Assembly: GCF_030812675.1 (NCBI RefSeq) | Contig: NZ_JAUSTE010000003.1 | Coordinates: 226,160-290,159 of the forward strand | Source: Sinomonas atrocyanea | GTDB lineage: Bacteria > Actinomycetota > Actinomycetes > Actinomycetales > Micrococcaceae | Direction of reading: 5' to 3' | Length of the DNA: 64,000 nucleotides | Shown: positions 7,377-16,667 of the stretch, in pieces | How the letters are laid out: each line of letters begins with the position of its first letter | Numbering within the stretch: position 1 is the stretch's first letter | The notes under the pieces: generated by a model | Told to the model about the DNA's origin: nothing | Database searches by the model: none | The model's input: only the letters and a program-made list of their open reading frames with translations | Translations under genes and position numbers: made by a program

Positions 7377-9215
7377 ATGACATCCAATTTCAATGACATC
7401 GTCGGGGCCGCGGACATCCGAGACCGCCACGTGGACGATACCTCTTTCGACACCGACGTCTTCGTCGTCGGCACCGGGCCGATGGGCGCGACGGCGGCTC
7501 TGGCTCTGGCCACCTACGGGGTGCGCACGATGATGGTCTCCCAGTGGTCCTGGCTGGCGAACACGCCCCGCGCGCACATCACGAACCAGCGCGCGGTCGA
7601 GGTGCTGCGGGACCTGGGCCTCGAGGAGGAGGCGAAGCTCTATGCGGTGCCGTGGGAGAAGATGGGGGACACCCTCTTCACCACCTCGCTGGCCGGTCCC
7701 GAGGTCGCGCGCCTGCAGACGTGGGGAACCGGCGACCTGCGCTCCGGGGACTACGTCAAGGGCAGCCCCTGCACGATGCTGGACATCCCGCAGACCTACA
7801 TGGAGCCGCTCCTGGTGAAGAACGCGGCCGAGCGCGGCGCGAAGGTCGCCTTCTCCACCAAGTACCTCGGGCACCAGCAGGACGAGGAAGGGGTCACGGT
7901 CCGCCTGCTCAACCGGACCTCCGGCCAGGAGTACAGCGTCCGCGCCCGCTATCTCATCGGCGCGGACGGGGCCAAGAGCCAGGTCGCGGAGGAGCTCGGC
8001 CTGGAGTTCGTCGGCCACACGGCCAGGGCCGGGACAGCCTATGTCCGCTTCCGGGCCGACCTCTCCCAGTACGTCCAGCACCGCCCCAGCATCCTGCACT
8101 GGATCATGAACCCGGCTGCGGACTTCGGCGAAATCGGCATGGGGCTGCTGCGGTGCATCCGGCCCTGGAACGAGTGGATTGCCGGCTGGGGCTTCGACAA
8201 GGACGCGGGCGAACCCGACCTCTCCCACGAGAAGGTCCTCTCCCAGATCCGCACCCTCGTCGGAGACCCGACGCTCGAGCCCGAGATCGAGGGCACCTCG
8301 GTCTGGTACGTCAACCAGCAGCACGCCCTGACCATGTCCAAGGGCCGGGTCTTCTGCGGCGGCGATGCGACCCACCGGCATCCGCCGAGCAGCGGCCTCG
8401 GGTCCAACACCTGCATGCAGGACGCCTTCAACCTTGCCTGGAAGCTCGCCTACGTCATCAAGGGCCACGCCGGCCCCGAGCTGCTCGAGAGCTACTCCGC
8501 CGAACGCGCCCCCGTCGGTGCGCAGATCGTCGCGCGCGCCAACCAGTCGCGCCTGGACTATGCCCCGCTGAGGGAGTGCTTCGTCACCGACGCCGGGAAC
8601 GGCACCCGCACCGTCGAGGCGGGCCTCGCCCGCCTCCGGGCCGCCACCCCGGAGGGAGCGCAGCTGCGCGCCAAGATGGCCGAGGCCCTGGAGCTGAAGG
8701 ACCACGAGTTCAACGCGCAGGGAGTCGAGCTCAACCAGCGCTACGCCAGCACCGCCGTCGTGCCGGACACCAAGGCCGGGGAGGAGGTCTTCGAACGGGA
8801 CGCCGAGCTCTACCTCCAGGCGACCACACGCCCCGGGGCGAAGCTGCCCCACGCCTGGCTGGTGGACCGATCGGGCCGGCGCACCTCCACTCTGGACGTG
8901 ACCGGGCACGGCCGGGTCACGCTCGTCACCGGGCTGTCGGGGAAGGCGTGGAAGGAGGCCGCCTCAAGGCTCGGTCTCGCGTTCCTGCGGACCGTCGTCG
9001 TCGGCGAGCCCGGCTACGAGGACCCCTACGCCTACTGGGCCCGCATCCGCGAGGTCGATGAGGCCGGAGCCATCCTGGTCCGCCCGGACGGGTATGTCGC
9101 CTGGCGGCAGAGCGAGGCCGTCTGGGACCCGGACGAGGCCGAAGCCCAGTTGCGCGAGGCGCTCGGCCACGTCCTCTCGGCCCCCGTGGCCGACCGCGTC
9201 CTCTCCGCCCACTAG
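7377..9215 (+). CDS. FAD-dependent aromatic hydroxylase (phenol/chlorophenol monooxygenase type)
   Basis: A group A flavoprotein hydroxylase that would add a second ring hydroxyl using NAD(P)H and oxygen, feeding the extradiol dioxygenase. All three family signatures are visible: GTGPMG (residues 32-37) for FAD, the DG motif in RYLIGADGAKS, and the GD motif in FCGGDATHRHPPSSGLG. The last of these resembles TfdB/PheA phenol hydroxylases. The C-terminal thioredoxin-like domain of that group spans about residues 480-600. The length of 612 residues is usual for the group. The ATG at 7377 has AAGGACGTGAGGG upstream. First gene of the main catabolic block and directly behind operator copy 2. In this context it replaces MhpA; the exact substrate is not determined. 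Confidence 0.87.
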   Translation: MTSNFNDIVGAADIRDRHVDDTSFDTDVFVVGTGPMGATAALALATYGVRTMMVSQWSWLANTPRAHITNQRAVEVLRDLGLEEEAKLYAVPWEKMGDTLFTTSLAGPEVARLQTWGTGDLRSGDYVKGSPCTMLDIPQTYMEPLLVKNAAERGAKVAFSTKYLGHQQDEEGVTVRLLNRTSGQEYSVRARYLIGADGAKSQVAEELGLEFVGHTARAGTAYVRFRADLSQYVQHRPSILHWIMNPAADFGEIGMGLLRCIRPWNEWIAGWGFDKDAGEPDLSHEKVLSQIRTLVGDPTLEPEIEGTSVWYVNQQHALTMSKGRVFCGGDATHRHPPSSGLGSNTCMQDAFNLAWKLAYVIKGHAGPELLESYSAERAPVGAQIVARANQSRLDYAPLRECFVTDAGNGTRTVEAGLARLRAATPEGAQLRAKMAEALELKDHEFNAQGVELNQRYASTAVVPDTKAGEEVFERDAELYLQATTRPGAKLPHAWLVDRSGRRTSTLDVTGHGRVTLVTGLSGKAWKEAASRLGLAFLRTVVVGEPGYEDPYAYWARIREVDEAGAILVRPDGYVAWRQSEAVWDPDEAEAQLREALGHVLSAPVADRVLSAH

Positions 9216-9235
9216 CCACAGACAAGGAAATCCAC

Positions 9236-10099
9236 ATGCCAACCGTCGAAATCCCCGCCTACACCACCGACGCCTTCTTCGGGCTCGAGGACAAGTGGCT
9301 CGAGACCGCACCGGGCGAGCTGACCCACTACCACGAGCTCGGCGAGGGGACGCCCATCCTCTTCCTCCACGGCTCCGGCACCGGCGTCACCGCCGCCGCG
9401 AACTGGTGGCTCAACCTCCCGCAGATCTCCGAGCTGGGACGGTGCATCGCCATCGACTCCATCGGCTACGGCCAGACCGTCGACGCCGAGGGCACCGAGT
9501 ACGGGATCAAGGCCTGGGTCGAGCACGCCGTGCGCGTGCTGGACGCCCTCGGCATCGAGAAGACCTGGATCGTGGGCAACTCCCTCGGAGGCTGGGTCGC
9601 GTTCCAGTTCGCGATCGAGCACCCCGACCGCCTCCTGGGCGTCGTGTCGATGGGCACCGGTGGGGCGAAGAAGACTGCGGCCCTTGCCGGCCACTCCAAC
9701 CCCGAGCTGAGCGAGGCGGGCGTGCGGCGCACCCTCGAGCAGTTCGTTGTGGACAAGTCGCTCGTGACCGACGAGCTCGTCTCGCTCCGCTACGCCTCGG
9801 CCCTGAACGACACCGCCTCCGACCGCCTCGTCCGCGTGGTGGAGGCGCGCGACCGCGACCGCTTCGAGCTCCCCCTCGACTTCGACGCCCTCGCGCGGCT
9901 CGAGGTGCCCGTGCTCCTGATCCACGGGGTGCAGGACGTGGTCATCCCCGTCTCCCGCACTTGGGACCTTCTCAACGTGATCCCCCACGCGGACGCCCAC
10001 ATCTTCAGCCAGTGCGGCCACTGGTCGCAGGTGGAGCGCTCCGACGAGTTCAACACGGTCATCAAGCAGTACCTGGGCGCCCGCGGCCTCGGTCGCTGA
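9236..10099 (+). CDS. mhpC: alpha/beta hydrolase, meta-cleavage product hydrolase (MhpC-like)
   Basis: Would cleave the C-C bond of the ring-fission product to yield 2-hydroxypenta-2,4-dienoate plus a small acid. It has the oxyanion loop LHGSGTG (about 45-50), the nucleophile elbow GNSLGG with Ser116, an acidic residue in HGVQDVVIP near 234 and the catalytic His in CGHWSQ near 262. At 287 residues its size matches MhpC and BphD. It starts 20 bases after the hydroxylase stop with AAGGAA upstream. Its place before the dioxygenase and hydratase genes supports a meta-cleavage role over a generic esterase. Confidence 0.85.
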   Translation: MPTVEIPAYTTDAFFGLEDKWLETAPGELTHYHELGEGTPILFLHGSGTGVTAAANWWLNLPQISELGRCIAIDSIGYGQTVDAEGTEYGIKAWVEHAVRVLDALGIEKTWIVGNSLGGWVAFQFAIEHPDRLLGVVSMGTGGAKKTAALAGHSNPELSEAGVRRTLEQFVVDKSLVTDELVSLRYASALNDTASDRLVRVVEARDRDRFELPLDFDALARLEVPVLLIHGVQDVVIPVSRTWDLLNVIPHADAHIFSQCGHWSQVERSDEFNTVIKQYLGARGLGR

Positions 10100-10127
10100 G
10101 CCCCGAGATAGAAAGCAGGAGGAAGCC

Positions 10128-11075
10128 ATGACCCAGGCACTCGTGTGCATGTCCCACAGCCCGCTGCTGGAGCACGCCAACCCGCCCGCGGAAGCCAAGG
10201 CCGCCGTCGAGGCCGCCTTCGACCAGGCGCGCCAGTTCGTGGCCGACTTCGACCCCGACCTCGTGGTCAACTTCGGCCCCGACCACTACAACGGATTCTT
10301 CTACGACCTCATGCCCCCGTTCTGCATCGGCTACGAGGCCTACGGCACCGGGGACTACAACTCCTTCGAGGGCAAGCTCGATGTCCCCACCGAGCTCGCC
10401 GGAGAGCTGGCGCAGTTCGTGATCGACCGCGACATCGACACGGCGATCTCGCGGCGGATGGAAGTCGACCACGGCGCAGTCCAGCCCATGGAGATCCTCT
10501 ACAACGGAGATGCCGCAGCCAAGCCCGTCATCCCCGTCTTCGTCAACTCCGTCGCCCCGCCCTTCTCGAAGGTCCAGCGCATCCGCAAGTTCGGGCAGGC
10601 CATCGGCGAGTTCTTCAAGGACTCGGACAAGAGGGTGCTCTTCATCGGCTCCGGCGGCCTCTCCCACGACCCGCCCGTGCCGCAGATCGCGACCGCCACC
10701 CCCGAGCAGCGGGAGTTCCTCACCGTCGGCCGCCACCCCACCCCCCAGGCAAGGGCAGTCCGCGAGGCGCGCACGATCGCCACCGCCGAGGCCTTCGCCC
10801 GGGGCGAGGCAGAGATCATGGACCTCAACCCCGACTGGGACCGGGCCTTCCTCGAGGTCTGCAAGTCCGGCAGAGTCGAGGACTTCGACGCCTACCAGGC
10901 CGAGGAGATGAACCGCGTCGCAGGGCATTCCTCCCATGAGGTGCGCACCTGGGTGGCCGCCTACTCCGCGCTCCGCTCCTGCGGAGAATACGAGGTCACC
11001 TACGAGTTCTACCGGCCGATCAAGGAATACATCGCCGGCTTCGGCGTGACCACAGCCGTCCTCAAGCAGCCCTGA
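10128..11075 (+). CDS. mhpB: class III extradiol dioxygenase (2,3-dihydroxyphenylpropionate type)
   Basis: Opens a catechol-type ring next to the hydroxyls, with Fe(II). The match to E. coli MhpB is strong along the full 315 residues: opening CMSHSPL, block PDHYNGFFYDLMPPFC, then VDHGAVQP with His115 and GGLSHDPPVP with His180. These His residues correspond to the His115 and His179 that act as acid-base catalysts in the E. coli enzyme. It is preceded by AGGAGGAAG. It lies between the hydrolase and hydratase genes. Whether it cleaves dihydroxyphenylpropionate itself or a related side-chain analogue cannot be told from sequence. Confidence 0.92.
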   Translation: MTQALVCMSHSPLLEHANPPAEAKAAVEAAFDQARQFVADFDPDLVVNFGPDHYNGFFYDLMPPFCIGYEAYGTGDYNSFEGKLDVPTELAGELAQFVIDRDIDTAISRRMEVDHGAVQPMEILYNGDAAAKPVIPVFVNSVAPPFSKVQRIRKFGQAIGEFFKDSDKRVLFIGSGGLSHDPPVPQIATATPEQREFLTVGRHPTPQARAVREARTIATAEAFARGEAEIMDLNPDWDRAFLEVCKSGRVEDFDAYQAEEMNRVAGHSSHEVRTWVAAYSALRSCGEYEVTYEFYRPIKEYIAGFGVTTAVLKQP

Positions 11076-11091
11076 CCCACGAGGAAGACGA

Positions 11092-11886
11092 ATGACACAG
11101 ACAGCCAGCCTCGCCGTCGCCGAGGCCGACGAGCGTCTCTACCAGGCCCTCCTCAGCGGCGCCCCGTGCCCGCCCGTGCGCGACCTGCTCGGCAGCGACC
11201 TCGACGCCGCCTACCAGGTCCAGGAGCTCGGCATCCAACGCCGGGTCGCCGCCGGAGCATCACGGGCAGGCCGCAAGGTCGGCCTGACCTCGGCCGCCGT
11301 CCAGAAGCAGCTCGGCGTGGACCAGCCCGACTTCGGGGTCCTCCTGGACGAGATGCTCGTCTCCGGCGAGGGCCCGGTCGACGGGACCGCCCTCATCGCG
11401 CCGAAGGTCGAGGCCGAGATCGCATTCGTGCTCGCCGCCGACATCGACGACCCGTCCCCCGACCAGGTGCGCCGTGCCGTCGACTACGCCGTCCCGGCCC
11501 TGGAGATCGTCGACAGCCGGATCCGGGACTGGGACATCAGCATCGTCGACACCGTGGCCGACAACGCCTCCAGCGGCCTCTACGTCCTCGGAGAGAACAG
11601 GGCAACCCTGCAGGAATTCACCCCCGCAGAGGTGGACATGTCCCTCACGAGCAACGGTGAAACCGTGTCGCGCGGAACGGGGGCCGCGTGCCTCGGCGAT
11701 CCCGTGGCCGCCCTGATCTGGGTCGCGCAGACCGCTGCCCGGCTCGGGCGTCCCCTGCGCGCGGGCGAAGTCGTCCTCTCGGGGGCACTGGGACCGATGG
11801 TCCCCTTCCTCCCCGGCCAGACCATCGAAGCAACCATCACCGGCCTCGGGACCGTCCGGGCCGCACTGAACCAGGAGAAGCCATGA
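11092..11886 (+). CDS. mhpD: 2-hydroxypenta-2,4-dienoate (2-keto-4-pentenoate) hydratase
   Basis: Adds water to 2-hydroxypentadienoate to give 4-hydroxy-2-oxovalerate. The 264-residue protein has the FAH-like hydratase fold of MhpD/Tes[18 protein letters not shown] near residue 60, an acidic metal-binding region in [12 protein letters not shown] (about 102-113), and [13 protein letters not shown]. It starts with GAGGAAG upstream and ends in an ATGA overlap with the next gene, which indicates translational coupling. It occupies the usual place in an mhp-type pathway, before the aldehyde dehydrogenase and the aldolase. Confidence 0.92.
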   Translation: MTQTASLAVAEADERLYQALLSGAPCPPVRDLLGSDLDAAYQVQELGIQRRVAAGASRAGRKVGLTSAAVQKQLGVDQPDFGVLLDEMLVSGEGPVDGTALIAPKVEAEIAFVLAADIDDPSPDQVRRAVDYAVPALEIVDSRIRDWDISIVDTVADNASSGLYVLGENRATLQEFTPAEVDMSLTSNGETVSRGTGAACLGDPVAALIWVAQTAARLGRPLRAGEVVLSGALGPMVPFLPGQTIEATITGLGTVRAALNQEKP

Positions 11887-12827
11887 CCGCAAAGGTCGCG
11901 ATCATCGGATCCGGGAACATCGGAACCGACCTCATGTTCAAGGTCAAGAGGCTCTCGGAGCACCTCGAGATGGCCGCCCTCGTGGGCATCGACCCCAACT
12001 CGGACGGGCTTGCACGCGCCCGCCGCATCGGCGTCGCCACCACCTCGGACGGCGTCGAAGGCCTGATCGCCATGCCCGAGTTCGACGGGATCGAGATCGT
12101 CTTCGACGCGACCTCCGCCGGCGCCCACGTCCACAACGCCAAGGCCCTCGCCCCCTACAACAAGCGCCTCATCGACCTCACCCCGGCCGCAGTCGGGCCG
12201 TTCGTGATCCCGCCCGTGAACCTCGAGGCGCACCTCGACGCTCCCGACGTGAACATGGTCACCTGCGGCGGCCAGGCGACCATCCCCATGGTCGCGGCCG
12301 TGGGCGGGGCCGCCCCCGTCCACTACGCCGAGATCGTCGCCTCCATCGCCTCGAAGTCGGCCGGCCCCGGCACCCGGGCGAACATCGACGAGTTCACCGA
12401 GACCACCTCCGAGGCCATCGTCGAGGTAGGCGGCGCCGCCGCCGGCAAGGCCATCATCGTCCTCAACCCCGCAGAGCCGCCCGTCATCATGCGCGACACC
12501 GTGCTGTGCCTCGTGGACCGCCTCGACGAGGCCGGGCGCGCTGCCGTCGAGCAGTCCGTGGCCCAGATGGCCGCCAGTGTCGCCGAGTACGTCCCCGGCT
12601 ACCGCCTCAAGCAGGGCGTCCAGTTCCAGGACGAGGGGCCCGAGGTCGACCCCCTCGTCCCGGCCGAGCGGCGAAGCGGGAGCTACACCCGGGTGACAGT
12701 CTTCCTCGAGGTCGAGGGAGCCGCCCACTACCTGCCCTCCTACGCCGGCAACCTGGACATCATGACCTCCGCGGCACTGCGCGTCGCCGAGAAACTCGTC
12801 ACCACACGAGAGGAAGCAACCCGATGA
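11883..12827 (+). CDS. mhpF: acetaldehyde dehydrogenase (acylating)
   Basis: Converts acetaldehyde released by the aldolase to acetyl-CoA with NAD and CoA. It has the N-terminal dinucleotide motif [10 protein letters not shown] (about residues 9-18) and the catalytic cysteine in [11 protein letters not shown] near residue 127, where the whole family is conserved. The length is 314 residues. The ATG overlaps the hydratase stop, and its own stop overlaps the aldolase start. In this family the enzyme forms a channelling complex with the aldolase encoded next door, which fits the coupling seen here. Confidence 0.93.
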   Translation: MTAKVAIIGSGNIGTDLMFKVKRLSEHLEMAALVGIDPNSDGLARARRIGVATTSDGVEGLIAMPEFDGIEIVFDATSAGAHVHNAKALAPYNKRLIDLTPAAVGPFVIPPVNLEAHLDAPDVNMVTCGGQATIPMVAAVGGAAPVHYAEIVASIASKSAGPGTRANIDEFTETTSEAIVEVGGAAAGKAIIVLNPAEPPVIMRDTVLCLVDRLDEAGRAAVEQSVAQMAASVAEYVPGYRLKQGVQFQDEGPEVDPLVPAERRSGSYTRVTVFLEVEGAAHYLPSYAGNLDIMTSAALRVAEKLVTTREEATR

Positions 12828-13858
12828 CCACCGAGACGAACGACTCGCCCGTGCGCGTCTTCCTCCAGGACGTGACCCTGCGCGACGGCATGCACGCCGT
12901 GCGCCACCAGCTCTCCGTCGAGAACGTCCGCAAGATCGCCGCAGCGCTCGACGCCGCCGGAGTGGACGCCATCGAGGTCTCCCACGGGGACGGGCTCGCC
13001 GGCAGCAGCCTGACCTACGGCCCGGGCAGCAGCACCGACTGGGAATGGATTGAGGCCGCCGCAGAATCCGTGCAGAACGCGCGCCTGACGACCCTCATCC
13101 TGCCGGGCATCGGCACAGTCAAGGAGCTCCGCCGCGCCTACGACCTCGGAGTCCGCTCGGTCCGGGTGGCCACCCATTGCACCGAGGCCGACGTCTCCGC
13201 CCAGCACATCTCCACAGCCCGTGAGATGGGCATGGACGTCTCCGGCTTCCTGATGATGTCCCACATGGCCCCCGCCGAGGAGCTGGTCAAGCAGGCCCTC
13301 CTCATGGAGTCCTACGGGGCCAACTGCGTCTACGTCACCGACTCGGGCGGCGGGCTGACCATGGACGGGGTCCGGGCCCGCGTGCGCGCCTATCGGGACG
13401 CCCTCCGGCTGGAGACCGAGATTGGCATCCACGCGCACCAGAACCTCTCCCTCGCCGTCGCGAACTCGGTGGTGGCCGTCGAGGAAGGCGCCTACCGTGT
13501 CGACGCCTCCCTCGCCGGGCACGGGGCAGGAGCGGGGAACACGCCCATCGAGCCGTTCGTCGCCGTCGCCACCCTCCAGGGCTGGCAGCACCACGCCGAC
13601 CTGTTCGCACTCCAGGACGCCGCCGACGACCTCGTCCGCCCCCTCCACGACCGCCCCGTCCAGGTCGACCGGCAGACGCTCACCCTCGGCTACGCCGGCG
13701 TCTACTCCTCCTTCCTGCGCCACGCAGAGAAGGCCGCGGCGACCTACGGCCTTGACGCCCGGGACATCCTCGTCGAGGTCGGCCGCCGCAGCCTCATCGG
13801 CGGCCAGGAAGACATGATCGCCGACGTCGCCCTCGACCTACTCCGGTCGAAGGCCTAA
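12824..13858 (+). CDS. mhpE: 4-hydroxy-2-oxovalerate aldolase
   Basis: Cleaves 4-hydroxy-2-oxovalerate into pyruvate and acetaldehyde and partners with MhpF. The DmpG/MhpE pattern is clear: [14 protein letters not shown] (metal Asp and catalytic Arg-Asp), HGDGLAGSS, a metal His pair in [12 protein letters not shown] near residue 201, and the C-terminal communication domain (about 265-340). The length of 344 residues is typical. The start overlaps the mhpF stop by ATGA. A strong hairpin follows the stop, so the TPP-enzyme gene behind it is probably transcribed at a lower level. Confidence 0.93.
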   Translation: MTTETNDSPVRVFLQDVTLRDGMHAVRHQLSVENVRKIAAALDAAGVDAIEVSHGDGLAGSSLTYGPGSSTDWEWIEAAAESVQNARLTTLILPGIGTVKELRRAYDLGVRSVRVATHCTEADVSAQHISTAREMGMDVSGFLMMSHMAPAEELVKQALLMESYGANCVYVTDSGGGLTMDGVRARVRAYRDALRLETEIGIHAHQNLSLAVANSVVAVEEGAYRVDASLAGHGAGAGNTPIEPFVAVATLQGWQHHADLFALQDAADDLVRPLHDRPVQVDRQTLTLGYAGVYSSFLRHAEKAAATYGLDARDILVEVGRRSLIGGQEDMIADVALDLLRSKA

Positions 13859-13860
13859 GA

Positions 13861-13911
13861 ACCGCGGCCCCGCCCGCAGTCGCTCTCCCCGTGCGCGGCT
13901 GCGGGCGCGGT
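13861..13911 (+). terminator. hairpin between mhpE and the TPP-enzyme gene
   Basis: Arms CGCCCGCAG and CTGCGGGCG (perfect, 9 bases), extended by outer pairs ACCGCG and CGCGGT across a small bulge. There is no T-run. It may partly terminate the operon or stabilise the upstream messenger. Confidence 0.45.
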
Positions 13912-13960
13912 CGCCCTAGCCCAGCCACCGCCAGGACCACAGTCGGAGACCAGGAAAGCA

Positions 13961-15685
13961 ATGACGCTCCCAACGGAAACACTCCCCGCCGAAACCGCGA
14001 TCACGCTTGTACCGGCATCCGGGCCCGTAGGCGAAGAGGGGGCCGTCCTGCCCGCGCGCAAGTCCGCTGGGCACGTGATCGTCGACTCCCTCGCAGCCCA
14101 CGGCGTCAAGCGCACGTACGTCGTCCCGGGCGAGTCGTTCCTGGACGTGCTCGACGGGCTGCACGGAGCCGACATCGAGACGATCGTCTGCCGCCACGAG
14201 GGCGGCGCGGCGTATATGGCCGAGGCGGACGGGAAGATGAACCAGCTCCCCGGCGTGGCCATGGTCACCCGCGGGCCCGGCGCCGCGAACGCCCACGTGG
14301 GCCTGCACACCGCCTGGCAGGACTCGACCCCGATGGTCCTGTTCGTGGGCCTGATCCCGTTCGCCCACCGCGACCGCGAGGCGTTCCAGGAGTTCGACAT
14401 CAAGTCCTGGTTCGACACCGGCGCCAAGCGCGTCATGGTCCTCGACCACCCCGAGCGCGCCTCCGAGATCGTCGCCGAGGCCATGTTCGCCGCGATGAGC
14501 GGCCGCCCCGGCCCCGTCGTCGTGGGCCTGCCCGAGGACATCATCCAGCAGGAGGTCGACGCGACGATCCACCCGGTCATCCCGGTGGCCGAGGGCGGCA
14601 TGACCGTCACCGACTGGAAGGCCCTCAAGGCCGCCCTGTCCCAGGCGGAGAAGCCGCTCTTCGTGGTCGGCGGCAACGACTGGACCCAGGACGGCGCCAC
14701 CGCCCTGACCAACTGGCTCGAGGACCACAGCATCCCCGCCGCCGCGGAATGGCGCTGCGAGGGCACCATCCCGTTCGACTCCCCCTCCTACGTCGGCCCC
14801 ATCGGCTACGGCCGCCCCAAGCCGACCTACAACCTCCTCGAGGAGACGGACCTCCTCGTCTTCGTCGGCACCGTACCCGGGGACGTCATCACCGACGGCT
14901 TCCTCGTGCGCCAGGACTGGGCGAAGAAGAACTTCCTCGTCACCATCGACCCGTCGCTGCGCGGGCGCTCGGGCCCGGTCTCCTACCAGATCGTGGCCAA
15001 GCCCGACTCGTTCGTGCGCGACCTCGTCCTGATGAACCTGCCCGCCCGCGAGCAGTGGAAGGCCTGGACCGAGCGCATGCGCGGCGAGCAGGAGAAGTTC
15101 GCCGCCCTCCCGCCGGCCACGCCGACGGACGGGCCCGCGCGCATGGACACGCTCATGGCCCACCTCGTCCGTTCGCTGCCCGAGGACGCCATGGTCACCC
15201 TCGGCGCCGGCGAGCACACCAACTGGGCCCACCGCTACTTCCCCACCCAGCGCTACGCGTCCATGATCAGCGCCCGCAACGGCTCCATGGGCTACTCCGT
15301 GCCCTCGGCCATCGCCGCCTCGCTCGCGAACCCCGGCCGCCGCGTGGTCACCATCGCCGGGGACGGCGAGTTCCTCATGAACGGCCAGGAGCTCGCCACC
15401 GCCGCCCAGTACGGCGCGACCCCGCTCGTGGTCGTCATGGACAACCAGGAGTACGGCACCATCCGCTCCCACCAGGAGCGCCACTACCCCCACCGCGTCT
15501 CCGGCACCCAGCTGAAGAACCCGGACTTCGCCCTCATGGCCCAGGCCTTCGGCGGCTACGGCGTCCGCGTCGAGAAGGACGCCGACGTCCCGGCCGCCCT
15601 CGAGAACGCCCTGCGCGCCATCGACGAGGAGGGCACCTTCGCCCTCATCCACCTCATCGTCGAGCAGCGCGTCAAGGCCTACTGA
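13961..15685 (+). CDS. thiamine-diphosphate-dependent enzyme, acetolactate synthase/decarboxylase type
   Basis: A 574-residue ThDP enzyme with the N domain (about 35-205), central domain (about 225-360) and C domain (about 390-560). The activating Glu is in CRHEGGAAYMAEA near residue 78. The ThDP/Mg motif begins at AGDGEFLMNG and ends in VVMDNQEYG, with Asp in place of the first Asn of the common NN end. Such enzymes decarboxylate or join 2-oxo acids. The cluster yields pyruvate, so it might act on pyruvate, or on a 2-oxo acid side chain before ring cleavage. It is not part of the known mhp pathway. It has AGGAAAG before the ATG. The exact reaction is unknown. Confidence 0.83.
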   Translation: MTLPTETLPAETAITLVPASGPVGEEGAVLPARKSAGHVIVDSLAAHGVKRTYVVPGESFLDVLDGLHGADIETIVCRHEGGAAYMAEADGKMNQLPGVAMVTRGPGAANAHVGLHTAWQDSTPMVLFVGLIPFAHRDREAFQEFDIKSWFDTGAKRVMVLDHPERASEIVAEAMFAAMSGRPGPVVVGLPEDIIQQEVDATIHPVIPVAEGGMTVTDWKALKAALSQAEKPLFVVGGNDWTQDGATALTNWLEDHSIPAAAEWRCEGTIPFDSPSYVGPIGYGRPKPTYNLLEETDLLVFVGTVPGDVITDGFLVRQDWAKKNFLVTIDPSLRGRSGPVSYQIVAKPDSFVRDLVLMNLPAREQWKAWTERMRGEQEKFAALPPATPTDGPARMDTLMAHLVRSLPEDAMVTLGAGEHTNWAHRYFPTQRYASMISARNGSMGYSVPSAIAASLANPGRRVVTIAGDGEFLMNGQELATAAQYGATPLVVVMDNQEYGTIRSHQERHYPHRVSGTQLKNPDFALMAQAFGGYGVRVEKDADVPAALENALRAIDEEGTFALIHLIVEQRVKAY

Positions 15686-15739
15686 ACGGGATGCCCATCG
15701 CTCCTCCTGGCGCGAGCCCCGCAGCCGCCTGCCCGGGAA

Positions 15740-15754
15740 TCCGCTCCAAGCGGA
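15740..15754. terminator. small hairpin in the convergent gap
   Basis: TCCGCT and AGCGGA with a 3-base loop, between the ends of the TPP-enzyme gene and the resolvase gene. It could serve as a weak bidirectional terminator. Confidence 0.3.
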
Positions 15755-15771
15755 CCTGCGTCACCGTGGCC

Positions 15772-16353
15772 TCAGCCGTGCTCGAGGCTCAGGTAGCGGT
15801 AGACAGTTGCCCGGCCGACGCCGATGACCCGTCCGATGTCGGCCGGCTTGAGGCCTTGGGCCTTCAGCTCCCTTGCCCGTTTCACCCTCGGGTCATCGAG
15901 TGTGACTTCGCGGCGGCCGGCTCGGCGGCCGTTGGCCGCGGCGGCTGCCATGCCGGCTCTGGTGCGTTCGGAGAGCTGGTCGCGTTCGAGCTGGGCGAAG
16001 GCGGAGATGATGGTGATCATGGCCTGGGCCATGGCGCCTCCGAGCTCGGTGTCGGGGTCGGTGGTGATGCCGTCGCGCAGGGAGCGGAACTTGATGCCCT
16101 TGGCCTTGAAGGTGTCGAGGAGCTCGAGCAGGTTGCGGGTGTTGCGCCCGAGCCGGTCCAGCTTCCACACGACGACCTCGTCGCCGCGGCTGAGGCGGTC
16201 GAGCATCCTGTCCAGCTCGGGGCGGCTGGCCCTGGTGCCGCTGACTCCGTGGTCGCGGTAGATCCGCTCACACCCCGCGGCCTCTAGATCCCTGATCTGC
16301 AGGGCGGTGTCCTGCTCCGCAGAACTCACCCGCGCATAGCCAAGTCGCGCCAT
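15772..16353 (-). CDS. serine recombinase, resolvase/invertase family
   Basis: A 193-residue small serine recombinase. The catalytic domain (about 1-135) opens with GYARVSSAEQD (nucleophile Ser10, Arg8) and contains VWKLDRLGRNTRNLLELL and the arm helix SAFAQLERDQLSERTRAG. The C-terminal helix-turn-helix is residues about 145-190 (KPADIGRVIGVGRATVYRYL). The ATG has a GGGGACGGG-like ribosome-binding site. Such enzymes resolve Tn3-type cointegrates or invert segments. No transposase is seen beside it, so it is either a leftover of a mobile element or a stand-alone recombinase. It is convergent with the TPP-enzyme gene and marks the edge of the aromatic island. Confidence 0.9.
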   Translation of the reverse strand: MARLGYARVSSAEQDTALQIRDLEAAGCERIYRDHGVSGTRASRPELDRMLDRLSRGDEVVVWKLDRLGRNTRNLLELLDTFKAKGIKFRSLRDGITTDPDTELGGAMAQAMITIISAFAQLERDQLSERTRAGMAAAAANGRRAGRREVTLDDPRVKRARELKAQGLKPADIGRVIGVGRATVYRYLSLEHG

Positions 16354-16667
16354 CCCGTCCCCGCCGTCCAGTCAAAGGCCAAATCTCATTGATGTTGAGA
16401 ATACTGGAGTGAGACACATTGCTTGGACAACCAAGCCCCACACACTCCGTTGAATTTTCAAGGAAGTTCTGTCCGTGCCGGGGAGGAGGTTCTGTCCGGC
16501 ATGGACGTCTCGTTAAAGGAATCTTTGGTGCGCTGCCCTATGTGGTCATCCGCACTCAGAAGCATCGAGTTGAGTCTGTGTCCACGGCGAGGACGCCCCC
16601 CCGAGCGGTGGACGCGTGGGTTGCTTCGAACTGCTGTTCACTGGTCTGAGAGAGCGGCGTCGAATCG
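16354..16667. other. intergenic region upstream of the resolvase gene
   Basis: About 315 bases without a convincing gene. It holds a perfect 6-base hairpin (GCTTGG/CCAAGC, 16421-16436), two CTGTCCG words, and one copy of a dyad repeat at 16513. A resolvase usually acts at a res site next to its own gene, so this is the place to look for one. I cannot define subsites by eye. Confidence 0.35.
16513..16528. repeat. intergenic dyad repeat, copy 1 (divergent copy)
   Basis: TTAAAGGAATCTTTGG resembles TCAAAGGAACCATTGA at 41355 and lies after GTCTC, as does the copy at 28115. All four copies in the window are intergenic. Confidence 0.35.
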
